From Ignelater luminosus (Eukaryota > Arthropoda > Insecta > Coleoptera > Elateridae): a DNA stretch of 64,000 nt. Both the position numbers and the translations under genes were made by a program. Below the pieces are notes generated by a model. That model was not told where the DNA came from. It saw nothing but the letters and a program-made list of their open reading frames with translations, and ran no database searches. Location: assembly GCA_011009095.1 (NCBI GenBank), contig VTPC01003392.1, forward strand, positions 22,007 to 86,006, in the 5' to 3' direction. Positions within the stretch are counted from its first letter, which is position 1, and each line of letters begins with the position of its first letter. Below, piece by piece: positions 51,501 to 61,967 of the stretch.

Positions 51501-51630
51501 GTAAGTCTGCTTCTGTATAAAAAAACGCTTGTTGCCTATTGTTGATTCTAGATGGAGCCACTTAATACAAACTATTTTGACTAAAAGTAATGGTTATGTT
51601 TACATGGTTTACATGATGTTTGATTTTCAG
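51501..51630 (+). other. possible 5' UTR intron of the zinc-finger gene
   Basis: A strong GTAAGT donor at 51501 and a TGATTTTCAG acceptor ending at 51630 bracket 130 bp just before the proposed start codon at 51651. If used, it separates a non-coding first exon from the ATG exon. Inferred from splice-site quality only. Confidence 0.4.
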
Positions 51631-51650
51631 AAGTGAGAAATAAAAGGACG

Positions 51651-52651
51651 ATGGAGTGTACCATCAAAAAGGAGGATGATGAAGATTGTAAAAAAACATA
51701 TTTTTCAACATGTTTAGCATCAGATGGTAGCTATGTAGTAAACATTTCTTATTTGTAAACTTGATTCCATGTTTCGTAGGTATCAAAGTCGTCTCTGAAG
51801 CCACAAAAACTGAATTTGCCCTAATAAAGACGAATCCAACAGATGTGAAAGTGGAATATTCAAAAACGAAATTATTTGAATGTGATATATGTAGTTATAA
51901 GTGTACAAAGAAAGATCATTTTAATGTACATATGCGAATTCATAGTGGCGAAAAGCCTTTTGAATGTAAAATATGTGGATTTAAAGGGACACAGAAAATT
52001 CATCTAAAAGTACATATGCGTGTTCATAGTGGAGAGAAACCGTTTGAATGTATTACATGCAAATATAAATGCGCAAGAAAATGCAATTTAATTAGACATA
52101 TGCGTAGTCATAGCGGTGAGAAACCTTTTAAATGTGAACTTTGCAGTTATGAGTTTACAAGAAAAGGCAATTTACAAGCACATATGCGCACACATAACGG
52201 TCAGAAACCTTTTATATGTAGCACATGCAGTTGTAAATTCACACAGAAAAGTTCTTTGAAAGTACATATTATGCGTATACATGGCGATGAAAAAGATTTT
52301 GAATCTAATATGTGTAGTTATAAATCTGTAAAGAAAGTTGAGTTACAATTACACATGCGTAATCATAGCGACGAAAAATCTTTGGAGTGTAAAATCTGTA
52401 GATATAAGTGTACCAGAAAAAATGCCTTAAGTAAACATATGTGTATTCATAGTGGAGAGAAGCCATTTAAGTGCAATCAATGCGAGTATAAATGCATACA
52501 GAAAAGTCATTTAAATGTACATATGCGTGTTCATAGCGGCGTGAGACCCTTTAAGTGTGAAATTTGTAATTATAAATGTACAAACAAAAGCAATTTAAAA
52601 AGACATGTTTTCTTTCACAGCAGTAATGCAACTTTAGAGTGTAAGATGTAA
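51651..52651 (+). CDS. C2H2 zinc-finger protein, nine fingers
   Basis: Two coding exons, 51651-51726 and 51780-52651, give 315 residues. The 53-bp intron has GTAG at its start and TTTCGTAG at its end, splits a Gly codon (phase 1) and keeps the frame. The acidic N-terminus starts MECTIKKEDDEDC. The remainder is a continuous array of C2H2 fingers joined by H-S-G-E-K-P-F linkers. Finger 6 has lost its first Cys (ESNMCSYK), and finger 5 has a longer His spacing (HIMRIH). Most fingers share a C-x-x-C-x-Y-K-C-T-x-K pattern, a sign of recent finger duplication. It should be a nuclear DNA-binding regulator. Target and orthology cannot be told from the sequence. There is no ZAD, BTB or KRAB domain. 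AATAAA lies at 52668. Confidence 0.92.
51727..51779 (+). other. 53-bp intron of the zinc-finger gene
   Basis: GT at 51727 and AG at 51778-51779. Reading through it in frame meets stops. Splicing joins GAT-G to GT-ATC, and the frame continues into finger 1. Confidence 0.8.
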
Positions 52652-52667
52652 ATCTATAATTTGTATA

Positions 52668-52673
52668 AATAAA
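52668..52673 (+). promoter_or_regulatory. poly(A) signal of the zinc-finger gene
   Basis: AATAAA 17 nt after the stop codon, implying a very short 3' UTR. Further AATAAA-like hexamers lie downstream (about 52909). Confidence 0.6.
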
Positions 52674-52689
52674 GAAATATTTATTTAAT

Positions 52690-53600
52690 AATCAAACCTT
52701 GTATGAGTGATGCTTTTATTTATAATTTCTAGTAGTTAATTATTGGACTTAAATAATTGTGTATCTAGAACATTTGCAGTTAGACAAATCGTATTGCAGA
52801 TAAGCGATAGCTTGGTATTTATGTATAAGAGACCTGGTATTTTGTAAAAAACAAATCTAAGTATGATAGTCTATTTAAATGTTATAGTAAATATTTAAAA
52901 GTATATAAATAAAGTTAAATTAATAGTAAACACTCCTTAAATTGATCGACACTTACTCTTGATTACTTTTTCAAATGTACTAAATAGCTAACAAAACAAT
53001 AGCAATTTCAACATTGCCTCTTACTGCATATTTTTCATATTAGTTGCAGAATCTTAAAAATCTTTTCTAATTGTATCAACAAGTCCACAAGACTCTTTCT
53101 GTGGCATTATACAACTTACTAGTTTAGCAAAGTACATTTTGTTGTTTGATGTTATTTTCATAATACTTTTATTTCGAACAATTGATTAAGTAATCTGTGT
53201 TGATCTTACCTCAATAAATGAACAAAATATGTGGTTTTTTAACAAATAAATTTTTAGAAGTTGTTTGATAATTATCGACAATTTATTTCAGACTTTACGC
53301 TTAAAATGATTCCAAGGAAGGGTATAATGGGAGTAACGATCTAAGTCACAGTTTTATGTTTGTGAGTAAATGCAGTTTTAAAATCTAACCTCTCAATCTA
53401 TTTTCATATGGATCAAAAGTTCATCTCAGTGTTCTAGAGTGGTTTTATGTTATGCAAGGACTTAAATAGTGAAATATGCACAAAAATTAATGTGAGACAG
53501 TACTTTTCTGTATTTTTAAAATTTTGTGACTTAGATTGTTGTAACTGAGTAATCTTATCTTTCATAAATTGAGCTAGATCTTAGAGTTATTTAATATTAA
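52690..53600. other. gene-free AT-rich stretch
   Basis: Nothing recognised between the zinc-finger gene and an open frame at 53601. Confidence 0.45.
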
Positions 53601-53846
53601 GATAACAAAAATAAAGCAAATGATGGTATTCCTTCAGACCATGACAATGAGTGTGTTCTACTGCATCTTGCTATAGATGAGTTTTTTCTTCCGGAGGAAA
53701 GGGAGGAGTGGGATGACCGTCTTCTCTGGCACAGTCAGTTGGACGACGTTCTCTACTATAGTGGTGAGTTAATGAATCACTATCGCCCTTCAAAGAAAAA
53801 CCACAAACTTGAAGAAGTCGATGGGCATAGGATCATTATCGAGTAG
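53601..53846 (+). other. Met-less open frame, unknown
   Basis: 81 codons open between stops with protein-like composition (includes IDEFFLPEEREEWDDRLLW) but no in-frame ATG near its start. A CCTTCAG acceptor-like string lies within it, at about 53630-53637. It may be a piece of a decayed element or an isolated exon. I do not recognise it. Confidence 0.25.
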
Positions 53847-55153
53847 GATATGTAGAGGAAAAAATTCTGCAGAAGGTTTCGTTATTTGATTATGGACTGC
53901 AAGAGTTACACCATCATGAGCACGGGGCGCTTCCTTGCGTGTTGTGGTTGGTGGAGAATTTAGTGGAAAGGATGTGGCTTTCGAGATTCTCCACTAGTTC
54001 TTTGTTGTAGAGACCATTAACATTAACTGTGCCTAGTTGTACGTTCATGAATGTGACGGAGAAGAAGAAAAAGAAAGAAGGAGGTGGGCAAAGAAGGTGG
54101 TGTTGTGTTTAACGAGAGAAAGAAATGTGGAGCGTAGCTAGCGTGAAGTCTAAATCCAAAGAATTTGGATACTTAAAGGAGAAGGTCATGTAATCGCCTT
54201 TGCATTGCTGTATTTGGAAGAAGTGGTGGACTTATAGGTTGAGGTCGAATGAGCGACGGAGATGGTAACACATACTTACGGTTGATACAGAACCTCAACG
54301 GAAGACTCTACCGGAGTTGGACCCCAGACAAGAAAAAAAGTTTTCTTGTAAATTTACTTAACGTGACCGGCGGTTGGAATGTTCAGTGACCCTCACGCGA
54401 TTTCAATCACAAAGCGACACTCAAAACTGCTTTTACTTATTTGTAAAGAACTATTTCAATGCAAAACAACGGTACACACTCTTATACTCAGTTTCACAAA
54501 ACTATTAACAAGTGTTTACTGCCGTCAGTCGAGTGTTTAAGACGAAATATTTATTAAGCGTCAGTTTTCCAGTAACAAAAGATTCGAAATCCTCGAGAAT
54601 TACTAATACTTAATGGATCTTTTAAAATGCGAACAAAAGGGTGATACCGTATTTACAATCCTGGCCTTTAGTTGGACGAAATTCTGGTTAAAATAATTAA
54701 CTCACGAAATACAAACTTGGAAATTTTTATTCTCAACTAAGTAAATAACTCGACTCTGTTTTTCACTGACTGTGTCTCGTAACTTACTGACTACGTGCTT
54801 TTTTCCGCGCTAAGCCGGCTAAGCTTGAAGCCACACCTTGATTAGACGCAACTGTATCAAGCTTGAGTAAAACAAAGATAACGAAACAAACATTCCTACT
54901 TATTATAATGGAATATTCTTGCCTGTTACAACCTGTAACGTCGAGGCAACATAGTAAAAGTCAGGATTACACAGAAATCGTCTGCAGATGCCTCACATTC
55001 CTTATACGTGATGGGAAATTAAATGTAAATCAGACCATATTAAAGCAAGCTTGACCTGGCACAGCGTTTCCAGTCGGCATAATTCCAGGAAATCTAAACA
55101 AGTAAGATACAAAATTTTTTCGAGAAACCACACGTGTGTTAAAATAAACATTG
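53847..55153. other. probable decayed element sequence
   Basis: Less AT-rich up to about 54330. On the minus strand, 54048-53917 begins MNVQLGTVNVNGLYNKELVE. This loosely resembles the start of a LINE endonuclease (hydrophobic-G-T-W/V-N-V-x-GL). The resemblance ends quickly, so this is only a suggestion. 54330-55150 is unrecognised. Confidence 0.3.
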
Positions 55154-55157
55154 TACA

Positions 55158-55449
55158 AATTATATAAAATTATTAAATAAGAAATCATAATACATAACCA
55201 CCTTTTCTTAAATGCAATCTTTTGCGTAAGAAATAAAAACGCTTAGTTCAAGGTAAAGCTACAGCTGCATTATAACATGCAGATAACAAAATGTTAAGTC
55301 AGAAGAATTTACTTGGCAAGATATAATGTAATAATGCGACAGTTTATAATAAGTTACAAAACATTGAACAACAAAAATTGTAAACTCCTTTTTGTATTAT
55401 TTTGAGAAAATAAATTTTTTTTAAAATCATTACGAATCGAAACAAAATT
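55158..55449 (+). repeat. 5' LTR
   Basis: 292 bp, beginning AATTATAT and ending ACAAAATT. AATAAA lies near the end (about 55419). It differs from the 3' LTR by a TCAG insertion and four single-base changes. The TG...CA ends of most LTRs are absent; insect errantivirus LTRs often have A...T ends instead. Confidence 0.93.
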
Positions 55450-55460
55450 GGCGCAGTCTT
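55449..55460 (+). promoter_or_regulatory. primer-binding site (tRNA-Ser-like)
   Basis: TGGCGCAGTCTT directly follows the 5' LTR. TGGCGCAGTC is the usual start of a tRNA-Ser-type primer site in the 17.6/297 group of insect Gypsy elements. Here it serves to prime minus-strand DNA synthesis. Confidence 0.8.
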
Positions 55461-56018
55461 GTGGATGGACGCCGTTTTGACCAAAAATCGGCAATTCGTG
55501 CATTTCAATACTTAAGAGTTCACCGGACCACCGAAAAACACAGTGAAACCCTAGGACAAGCATCGCCGACGGTTCACAGTCGCAGCTCGCACCGGAACAA
55601 GCATCGTCCAGCAGCTCGACATCCCGACGAAAGGAAAGGAGAAGAAAAACGAAAAAACGGAAGAAAAACGAAAGGAAAACAATGAAAACAACAATTTTAT
55701 TAATGTAAGAAAACTACCATTTAGTTACAGCAAAATAAAACTTGCATGATAGCTTGTAAGTTAGGAAAATAAAGCTTAAAGCAAAAAATAAATATTTAAA
55801 AACACAAAATAAAATTAGCTTAGTATTAACCTCAATTGACGCGGTGTATTACTCATGCTAAGATGGTTGGAGTACGCAATAACTGTTTAGTATGATAGTA
55901 TGCTGCAACGATTGCAAAGGAACCCTTAAAATATTTAAAAAAAAATCATTACTCCCCGATTTTAACAAACTAAAATAACCCAGCAAATAAAAATAAATAA
56001 CATCAAAATAAAAATCAT
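55461..56018 (+). other. untranslated leader of the provirus
   Basis: About 560 bp between primer site and gag. A 74-codon frame (55461-55685) encodes a very basic, low-complexity peptide and is probably not a gene. The second half is AT-rich with several stops. Confidence 0.6.
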
Positions 56019-57170
56019 ATGCAAGAAGACAATTTAGCAAATTTATTACGAAATTTAATTTTAGAAGACGATAATATTAGAGAAATGGCACAACAACAAC
56101 AGCAGGCTTTCCACCTGGAATATTTAAAAATTGTACCAGAGTTCGATGGCACTACGCATAAATTATCAGAATATGTACGCTCAGCAGAAGTTATAACAAG
56201 TCAATTTCTGACAAATAACGCAGATCCATTTGTCAATAATTTCATTTTATCAACGTTAAGAACAAAGTTAGTCGGAAGGGCATTATTAGTCACCAGTGGA
56301 AGAGAAATTACAACATGGAACGAGTTAAAACAGCTTCTACAAAGATCTTTTGCAGACCAGAGATCCGAAAGTTCCTTACTAAGAGATTTGATGTTACTAA
56401 AGCAAAGAAATGAAACGGCTCAAGAATTTTTCGAAATTTGCCAACAAATTCGAAGTTTATTATATTCAAATATCCAATTAAACGAACAGAATGAAGCTAC
56501 GAGAAGAGTTAAGAAAACCCAATATGACGAATTAACTGTAAAAGCTTATTTAAGTGGATTAAAAGAACCCTTGGGCAGCTTTTTAAGAAGTATGCGTCCT
56601 GAAACTCTAGAAGATGCTATAAAGTACGTAATTGAGGAAGAAGACGTTCTTTACAGTAGAAGACACGACTCTGACTTTCAAAGAAAATCTAACAATCATC
56701 TACAAAAGAAACAACCTGGTTTAAGAATGAACAGCAACATCGCAAGAAATTTCTCGCCTCAACCCAACACCAATTACCAGAGAACAAACTTTCCAGCATT
56801 TCAATCTAACTTTCCAAACAATGTTAGACCAATGTCGTTTCCCGCTGATAGGAATAATCAATTTAGAAGACCAGTAAACCATCCGAATCCAGTGACAAGA
56901 AATGCATTTGCACCTCAAAACAGACCACAACCACGTCACACACCAATGGACACCTCTTCAGGCAATACAAGAAGAACAGTACAGCCACCACAAAGATCAA
57001 ATATACAAAGACCAATTCAAAGAACCCAGTACATCAGGCAGTCAAATCAACCAAGAAATTTTATATCTGAAGAGCTTTATTACCAGGAAGACCCTGAGGA
57101 AGTAGCAGAAGAATATTACGACAACGATGACAATCAAGAATATGTACAAGATTATTTAGAACCTGAATAA
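56019..57170 (+). CDS. gag: Gag of the errantivirus-type provirus
   Basis: Intact 383-codon frame. The N-terminal half is helical, acidic and Gln-rich (EMAQQQQQAFHLEYL), followed by a capsid-like region with an FDG-x-T-HKLSEYVRSAE block. The PEFDG start and a W-x-x-L-K-x-x-L-x-x-x-F-A-D block (about residues 100-120) are typical of insect Gypsy Gag. The C-terminal third is rich in Asn, Gln, Arg and Pro and ends in an acidic tail (EDPEEVAEEYYDNDD). There is no CCHC zinc knuckle, as is usual for errantivirus Gag, where the basic Asn/Arg-rich tail would bind RNA. It should form the virus-like particle. The stop TAA (57168-57170) is followed in the same frame by pol. Confidence 0.9.
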   Translation: MQEDNLANLLRNLILEDDNIREMAQQQQQAFHLEYLKIVPEFDGTTHKLSEYVRSAEVITSQFLTNNADPFVNNFILSTLRTKLVGRALLVTSGREITTWNELKQLLQRSFADQRSESSLLRDLMLLKQRNETAQEFFEICQQIRSLLYSNIQLNEQNEATRRVKKTQYDELTVKAYLSGLKEPLGSFLRSMRPETLEDAIKYVIEEEDVLYSRRHDSDFQRKSNNHLQKKQPGLRMNSNIARNFSPQPNTNYQRTNFPAFQSNFPNNVRPMSFPADRNNQFRRPVNHPNPVTRNAFAPQNRPQPRHTPMDTSSGNTRRTVQPPQRSNIQRPIQRTQYIRQSNQPRNFISEELYYQEDPEEVAEEYYDNDDNQEYVQDYLEPE

Positions 57171-59651
57171 CGAAGAGGAACCACAAAAGTTTTCTATAAT
57201 TACGAACCCCAACAATACTACTTAGCAAATGAATGTTTTCAACTATCGGAAGACCACTTTGAAGACGACTCTCAGCTTATATTAATAAACACTCAAAGAT
57301 CATCGAATTTACCCTGCATTTATATACCACAAATGAAAGGAAACTTCTTAATTGATACTGGAGCTTCCAAAAGCTTAGTGAAACCAGAAATCGCATATAA
57401 ATATTTTCCAGAACTAATTGAAGAACATTTTCAAATTCAAACCGCCCATCAAATTTCATCGCACAACGAAGTCGCAACTATTCAGTTACCCAACATATTT
57501 AAAACCAACGAAGATCATAAATTTCATTTATTCAACTTCGATCCCAAATATGACGGATTGATTGGAACAGATTTGTTGAAGAAATTAAAAGCAACCGTAA
57601 ATTTCACGAAAAACCTATTAGAAACAGAAACAACCAAAATTCCACTATACTCTATTGAAGACATAAACACAAATCTAAATTGTCACATCACAGTTGAATC
57701 TAGAACCGAAAAGATAATCAAAATTCCCGTAAGCAAGAATGTTAAAGAAGGAATAATTGAACATCAGAAATTCAATCAGCACGTCCAAATCCCCGCATCT
57801 TATGTATCAGTAAAGGATTATTATGCAACTACTACCATCACTAACACCAGCGAAGAAGAAGTAACACTTATTTTAAATAAACCAATACAAATTGAGTTAG
57901 TAGAAGAAGACCCAACAGCTGAACAACTAAATTATCAATCAGAACCTTCAGAAGATTCACCAAAACCATCCAACATCAGAAAACTTCAAAGACAAAATTT
58001 GCAAAAATTACGTTTGGAACATTTAAACGAAGAAGAAAGAACTTTAATTAGTAACTTATGCGAAGAATACCGAGATATATTTTATTGTGAAGACATCGCT
58101 TTAACGTTTACGAGTGAAACAAAGCACCAAATCAGAACATCCGATAACGTCCCAATTTATACGAAGAATTATCGATATCCACAAGTGCATAAACAAGAAG
58201 TAAGAACACAAATACAGAAAATGTTAAACGACGGAATCATAAGAGCAAGTACATCACCATGGAGCTCACCACTTTGGGTAGTACCAAAGAAAGTTGACGC
58301 ATCAGGCAAACAAAAGTGGAGAATAGTGATCGATTACCGAAAATTAAATTCAAAAACGATAGATGATAAATATCCACTCCCCAACGTCTCAGACTTATTA
58401 GACAAACTTGGCAGAAGTCAATATTTTACCACTCTTGATTTAGCATCTGGCTATCATCAGATACAAGTCCAAGAGGAAGACATTCCAAAAACAGCTTTCA
58501 ATACAGAAAATGGTCACTATGAATTTTTAAGAATCCCGTTTGGTCTCAAAAACGCAGTACCAACATTCCAACGCGTAATGGACAACATCCTGAGAGGAAT
58601 TCAAAACGAAAAATGCCTTGTTTATTTAGACGACATCATAATTTTTTCAACATCGTTAACTGAACACATTAGTAGGTCAAAAGAAGTATTTTCGAGATTA
58701 AGACAAACAAATTTTAAAATACAGTTAGACAAAAGCGAATTCTTAAGAAAAGAAGTTCAATATTTAGGACACATCATAACACCACAAGGAGTTCGACCGG
58801 ACCCGAACAAAATTAAATCCATCAAAAATTACCCAATACCTAAAACACAAAAAGAAATTAAATCATTTCTAGGACTTTTAGGATACTATCGAAAATTCAT
58901 AAAAGATTTCGCAAAATTAACAAAACCTATGACGAAATGTTTAAAGAAAGGAGCTCAAGTCATCCATACACAAGAATTTAAAGAATCTTTTGAAAAATCC
59001 AAACACATTTTAACGAACAAACCTATACTTCAATACCCGGATTTCAGTAAAGAATTTAATTTAACACCTGACGCCAGCAATTTCGCTTTAGGAGCTATAT
59101 TATCGCAAGGACCCATTGGAAAAGATCTACCTATTTGTTATGCGTCCCGAACACTGAATGAATCTGAACAAAAATATTCTACAATCGAGAAAGAGCTATT
59201 GGCAATAATTTGGGCAACCAAATACTTTAGGCCTTACTTATATGGAAACAAATTTAAAATAGTCACAGATCATAAACCCTTACAATGGGTGAACTCACTA
59301 AAGGAACCAAATTCAAAATTAGCTAGATGGAGACTACGTTTAGAAGAATTTGATTACGATGTAATTTACAAGAAAGGAAAATGTAACACAAATGCCAACG
59401 CCTTGTCAAGAATAGAGATCAACCCACTCGACACTCAATCAATTCAAGTTCAATTTGATTCAGAAGAATTAGATCAACTATTAAACGATATCAATCAAGA
59501 GAGAACACAACTAAAAACCCCAGAACCAAATTTACAACCACCCACAGTACGTGCACAAACACCTGAAGCAGCACCTTTAGAATTAATAGAATCCGAAAAT
59601 GTGACAACTGAACAAAACGAAAATCTAACACCAACCGTTCATTCCCAATAA
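57171..59651 (+). CDS. pol: Pol part 1: protease, RT, RNase H
   Basis: Open from directly after the gag stop, in the same frame; first internal ATG at 57333. Positions below count from that ATG. Protease: FLIDTGASKSLV (residues 5-16), an aspartic protease active site. Reverse transcriptase: KWRIVIDYRKLN (about 327), the FTTLDLASGYHQI block, FGLKNA, and the catalytic YLDDII (about 431). RNase H: TPDASNFALGA (about 577), EKELLAIIWA and TDHKPLQW. The tether ends near KCNTNANALSRI (about 685). All key residues I can see are intact. The frame stops at TAA 59649-59651, before the integrase, which is not where this family's Pol ends. Pol is normally made by a -1 frameshift from gag; here a single stop separates the two in one frame. 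Confidence 0.9.
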   Translation, partial: RRGTTKVFYNYEPQQYYLANECFQLSEDHFEDDSQLILINTQRSSNLPCIYIPQMKGNFLIDTGASKSLVKPEIAYKYFPELIEEHFQIQTAHQISSHNEVATIQLPNIFKTNEDHKFHLFNFDPKYDGLIGTDLLKKLKATVNFTKNLLETETTKIPLYSIEDINTNLNCHITVESRTEKIIKIPVSKNVKEGIIEHQKFNQHVQIPASYVSVKDYYATTTITNTSEEEVTLILNKPIQIELVEEDPTAEQLNYQSEPSEDSPKPSNIRKLQRQNLQKLRLEHLNEEERTLISNLCEEYRDIFYCEDIALTFTSETKHQIRTSDNVPIYTKNYRYPQVHKQEVRTQIQKMLNDGIIRASTSPWSSPLWVVPKKVDASGKQKWRIVIDYRKLNSKTIDDKYPLPNVSDLLDKLGRSQYFTTLDLASGYHQIQVQEEDIPKTAFNTENGHYEFLRIPFGLKNAVPTFQRVMDNILRGIQNEKCLVYLDDIIIFSTSLTEHISRSKEVFSRLRQTNFKIQLDKSEFLRKEVQYLGHIITPQGVRPDPNKIKSIKNYPIPKTQKEIKSFLGLLGYYRKFIKDFAKLTKPMTKCLKKGAQVIHTQEFKESFEKSKHILTNKPILQYPDFSKEFNLTPDASNFALGAILSQGPIGKDLPICYASRTLNESEQKYSTIEKELLAIIWATKYFRPYLYGNKFKIVTDHKPLQWVNSLKEPNSKLARWRLRLEEFDYDVIYKKGKCNTNANALSRIEINPLDTQSIQVQFDSEELDQLLNDINQERTQLKTPEPNLQPPTVRAQTPEAAPLELIESENVTTEQNENLTPTVHSQ

Positions 59652-60989
59652 GATTCCACCCCGAGCATTCCAATATGTGAAGACGCTTTAGATACCAAGA
59701 GAAATCAAATAATATTCACTGTAATTCATGGAAAATCAACAAAACCCAAAATTGAAAAGAAAGAAAAGAATACTGTAATCAACGCATTCGTTGGATATCA
59801 GAATTTAAGACATAGCCTGTTGCAATTTTTCAAAGAATACCTGGAACCTAATAAAACATATTACTGTGTATTTCCAGTTGAGAATCTTTACAAATTACCT
59901 TGTGAAATAATGACAACTCATTTTCAACAAAACGGAATAAAATTGTATAAATGCAACAGAAGAGTTTTACATCCAACCGACGAAAGTGATAAAAAATTAT
60001 CATGAAGACAAGATGAACCACCGAGGAATTAATGCAACATGTGCAGCCATTAAAAGAAATTACTATTGGGAAAACTTAGATCATGAAGTCACCAATTATA
60101 TAAATAACTGTATAACCTGCAGAAAAGCAAAGTATGAACGACACCCCAATAAAACACCTTTCAACGTTACAGAAACGCCAAACAAACCGTTTGAACATTT
60201 GCCCATGGATACTTTTCAAATCGAAAGAAATTCATTTTTGACAATAATCGATGCATTTTCGCGATATTGCCAAGCATTGAAGTAGATGAAAATTTAATCA
60301 ATTTCATATCACAGCACGGTTCACCTACCCTAATTACTATGGACGGAGGAACTGAATTAGCAAACGAAGTAGTGAAAGATTTATTAGATCTACACAAGAT
60401 CAAGATCCACATAACAACTCCAAAAAATCCAAAATCCAACTTAATGATAGAAAGAGTTCATTAAACTTTGATAGAAAATTACAAAATCATCAAGAACAAA
60501 AACCCTAAAGAAACCCCGAAGCACATTATGACATACGCAATTATTGGATATAACAACACAATCCATTCTGCAACAAAGATTACTCCTTTAGAAATAATCT
60601 ATGGACACACTTCTTCAAGAGATCCATTTGATTTGCAACTAACCGAACGATTTTACGAAGAATATGTAAGTACCCACAGAAATAAATTAACCACCTTGTA
60701 CGATTCCCTAAAAGAATCAATGCAGAAAAATAAAGAAAAGCAAATTAGTAAAAAGAACGACAGCCGCGAAAAACAACAATACCAAGTAGGAGACCAAGTT
60801 ATGATTAAAGTCGACAAACGCAGTAAAGCCGCAAATAATTTCGAAGGACCCTTTACTATAACCGAAGTCACAAATAGAAATACTGTAAAATTAGTAGATT
60901 CCAACAATAGGCAACGCAAACGTCATATAGATTCGTTAAGTCGTCCCATCATTTCAGATGTTTCTACACCTTCTACGTCAAAAGCTTAG
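59652..60989 (+). pseudogene. pol: Pol part 2: integrase, broken
   Basis: Continuation of pol beyond a premature stop. 59652-60005 stays in the RT frame. The frame then changes at about 60000; the next frame carries the HHCC zinc-binding domain (NYHEDKMNHRG, ending NCITCRKAKYE) and the first catalytic Asp (LPMDTFQI). A second change with a small loss at about 60270 returns to the original frame. There the second Asp (MDGGTE) and the catalytic Glu (MIERVH) are separated by exactly 35 residues. A TAA at 60462 follows directly. The C-terminal domain (60465-60989) is open and ends in a basic tail after an HIDSLSRP segment. All three catalytic acids survive, but two stops and two shifts inactivate it. 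Confidence 0.9.
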
Positions 60990-61744
60990 AAGAACCAAAA
61001 ATTACCCAAATCGCCAACAACCCTGGAATATTTCCCTATAAATTAGGTCAAGCTAAAAATCAAATCGACACCTGGACCTTACTTAAAGATATAGAGTGCA
61101 AACTTCTAATTAAAGAATACAAGTTATTGAAGGAAAATATGCAAAACATAAATTATATTTTCGAAACCCACCAACACGGAAAAGGATATGATAAAGAATT
61201 TCAAAATTACCGAATACTTTTAAACGTCACACTTCAAGAAATCAATAGAAAAATAAATCAGTTAATACCCACCAGACAAAAACGAGGAATAATAGATGGT
61301 TTAGGATCAGTTATCAAATTTATAACTGGAAATTTAGATGCCACCGATGGACAAAGATATGAAGAATCCATCGCCGAATTAAAGAAAAACCAAGAAAATT
61401 AAAAACAAACCATTATTCGAATGCAGTATACGAAATAAAACAATTGCCAACAGTCAATATCAGTCTTACAGAAACTAATAAAAATGTAATCGGAATTTCT
61501 AAACGTGCATTTAGAAAACATAGAATTAGACGATTTTCAACAATTGAAAGAAAAATTAAATGTAATTCCAAAAGAACTAACACAAGAAGATAATTCTACT
61601 ACATATTTGCATACAACAAACATTTTAATCACTTTTATTGTAATTGTAACCATCATAACTTTCTTTGCATTGTATAAATATAACAAACTTCCAAATTTTT
61701 GTAAGAAAATTGTAATATCAAGACCAATTGAAGTTTTACCTTAA
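60962..61744 (+). pseudogene. env: Env remnant, internally deleted
   Basis: Remains of an errantivirus envelope gene. The first open part (60962-61402) lacks a credible start and signal peptide. It contains a furin-type cleavage site, RQKR, directly followed by a GIIDGLGS fusion-peptide-like segment (about 61287-61330), the hallmark of errantivirus Env. It stops soon afterwards at 61400. A short piece in another frame (about 61409-61510) precedes the last part (61505-61744). That part has a hydrophobic membrane anchor (ITFIVIVTIITFFALY) and a short cytoplasmic tail. Most of the ectodomain between fusion peptide and anchor is missing, so no functional Env can be made. Confidence 0.88.
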
Positions 61745-61955
61745 AAATTAGGGGAAAATTTATTTTTCACTTATTTTTAAGGTAAAACTNNNNNNNNNNN
61801 NNNNNNNNNNNNNNNNNNNNNNNNNNNNNNNNNNNNNNNNNNNNNNNNNNNNNNNNNNNNNNNNNNNNNNNNNNNNNNNNNNNNNNNNNTCAAGACCAAT
61901 TGAAGTTTTACCTTAAAAATAAGTGAAAAATAAATTTTCCCCTAATTTTTAATCT
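61718..61955. repeat. palindromic arrangement around the N gap
   Basis: The sequence before the gap contains a direct copy of TCAAGACCAATTGAAG (also at 61890). It then contains about 50 bp that are the reverse complement of 61905-61955. The two sides of the gap could therefore fold back on each other. Confidence 0.85.
61790..61889. other. assembly gap (100 N)
   Basis: A run of exactly 100 N, the usual placeholder for a gap of unknown size. It lies between the end of env and the polypurine tract of the provirus. Confidence 0.99.
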
Positions 61956-61967
61956 TTGGTTGGGAGG
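61955..61967 (+). promoter_or_regulatory. polypurine tract
   Basis: TTTGGTTGGGAGG ends directly at the 3' LTR. The GGGAGG purine run is where plus-strand DNA synthesis would be primed. Confidence 0.7.

Noticed and set aside
55461-55685. Basic 74-codon frame in the provirus leader
   Set aside because: Low-complexity Lys/Arg-rich translation of a purine-rich leader; related elements have no gene there.
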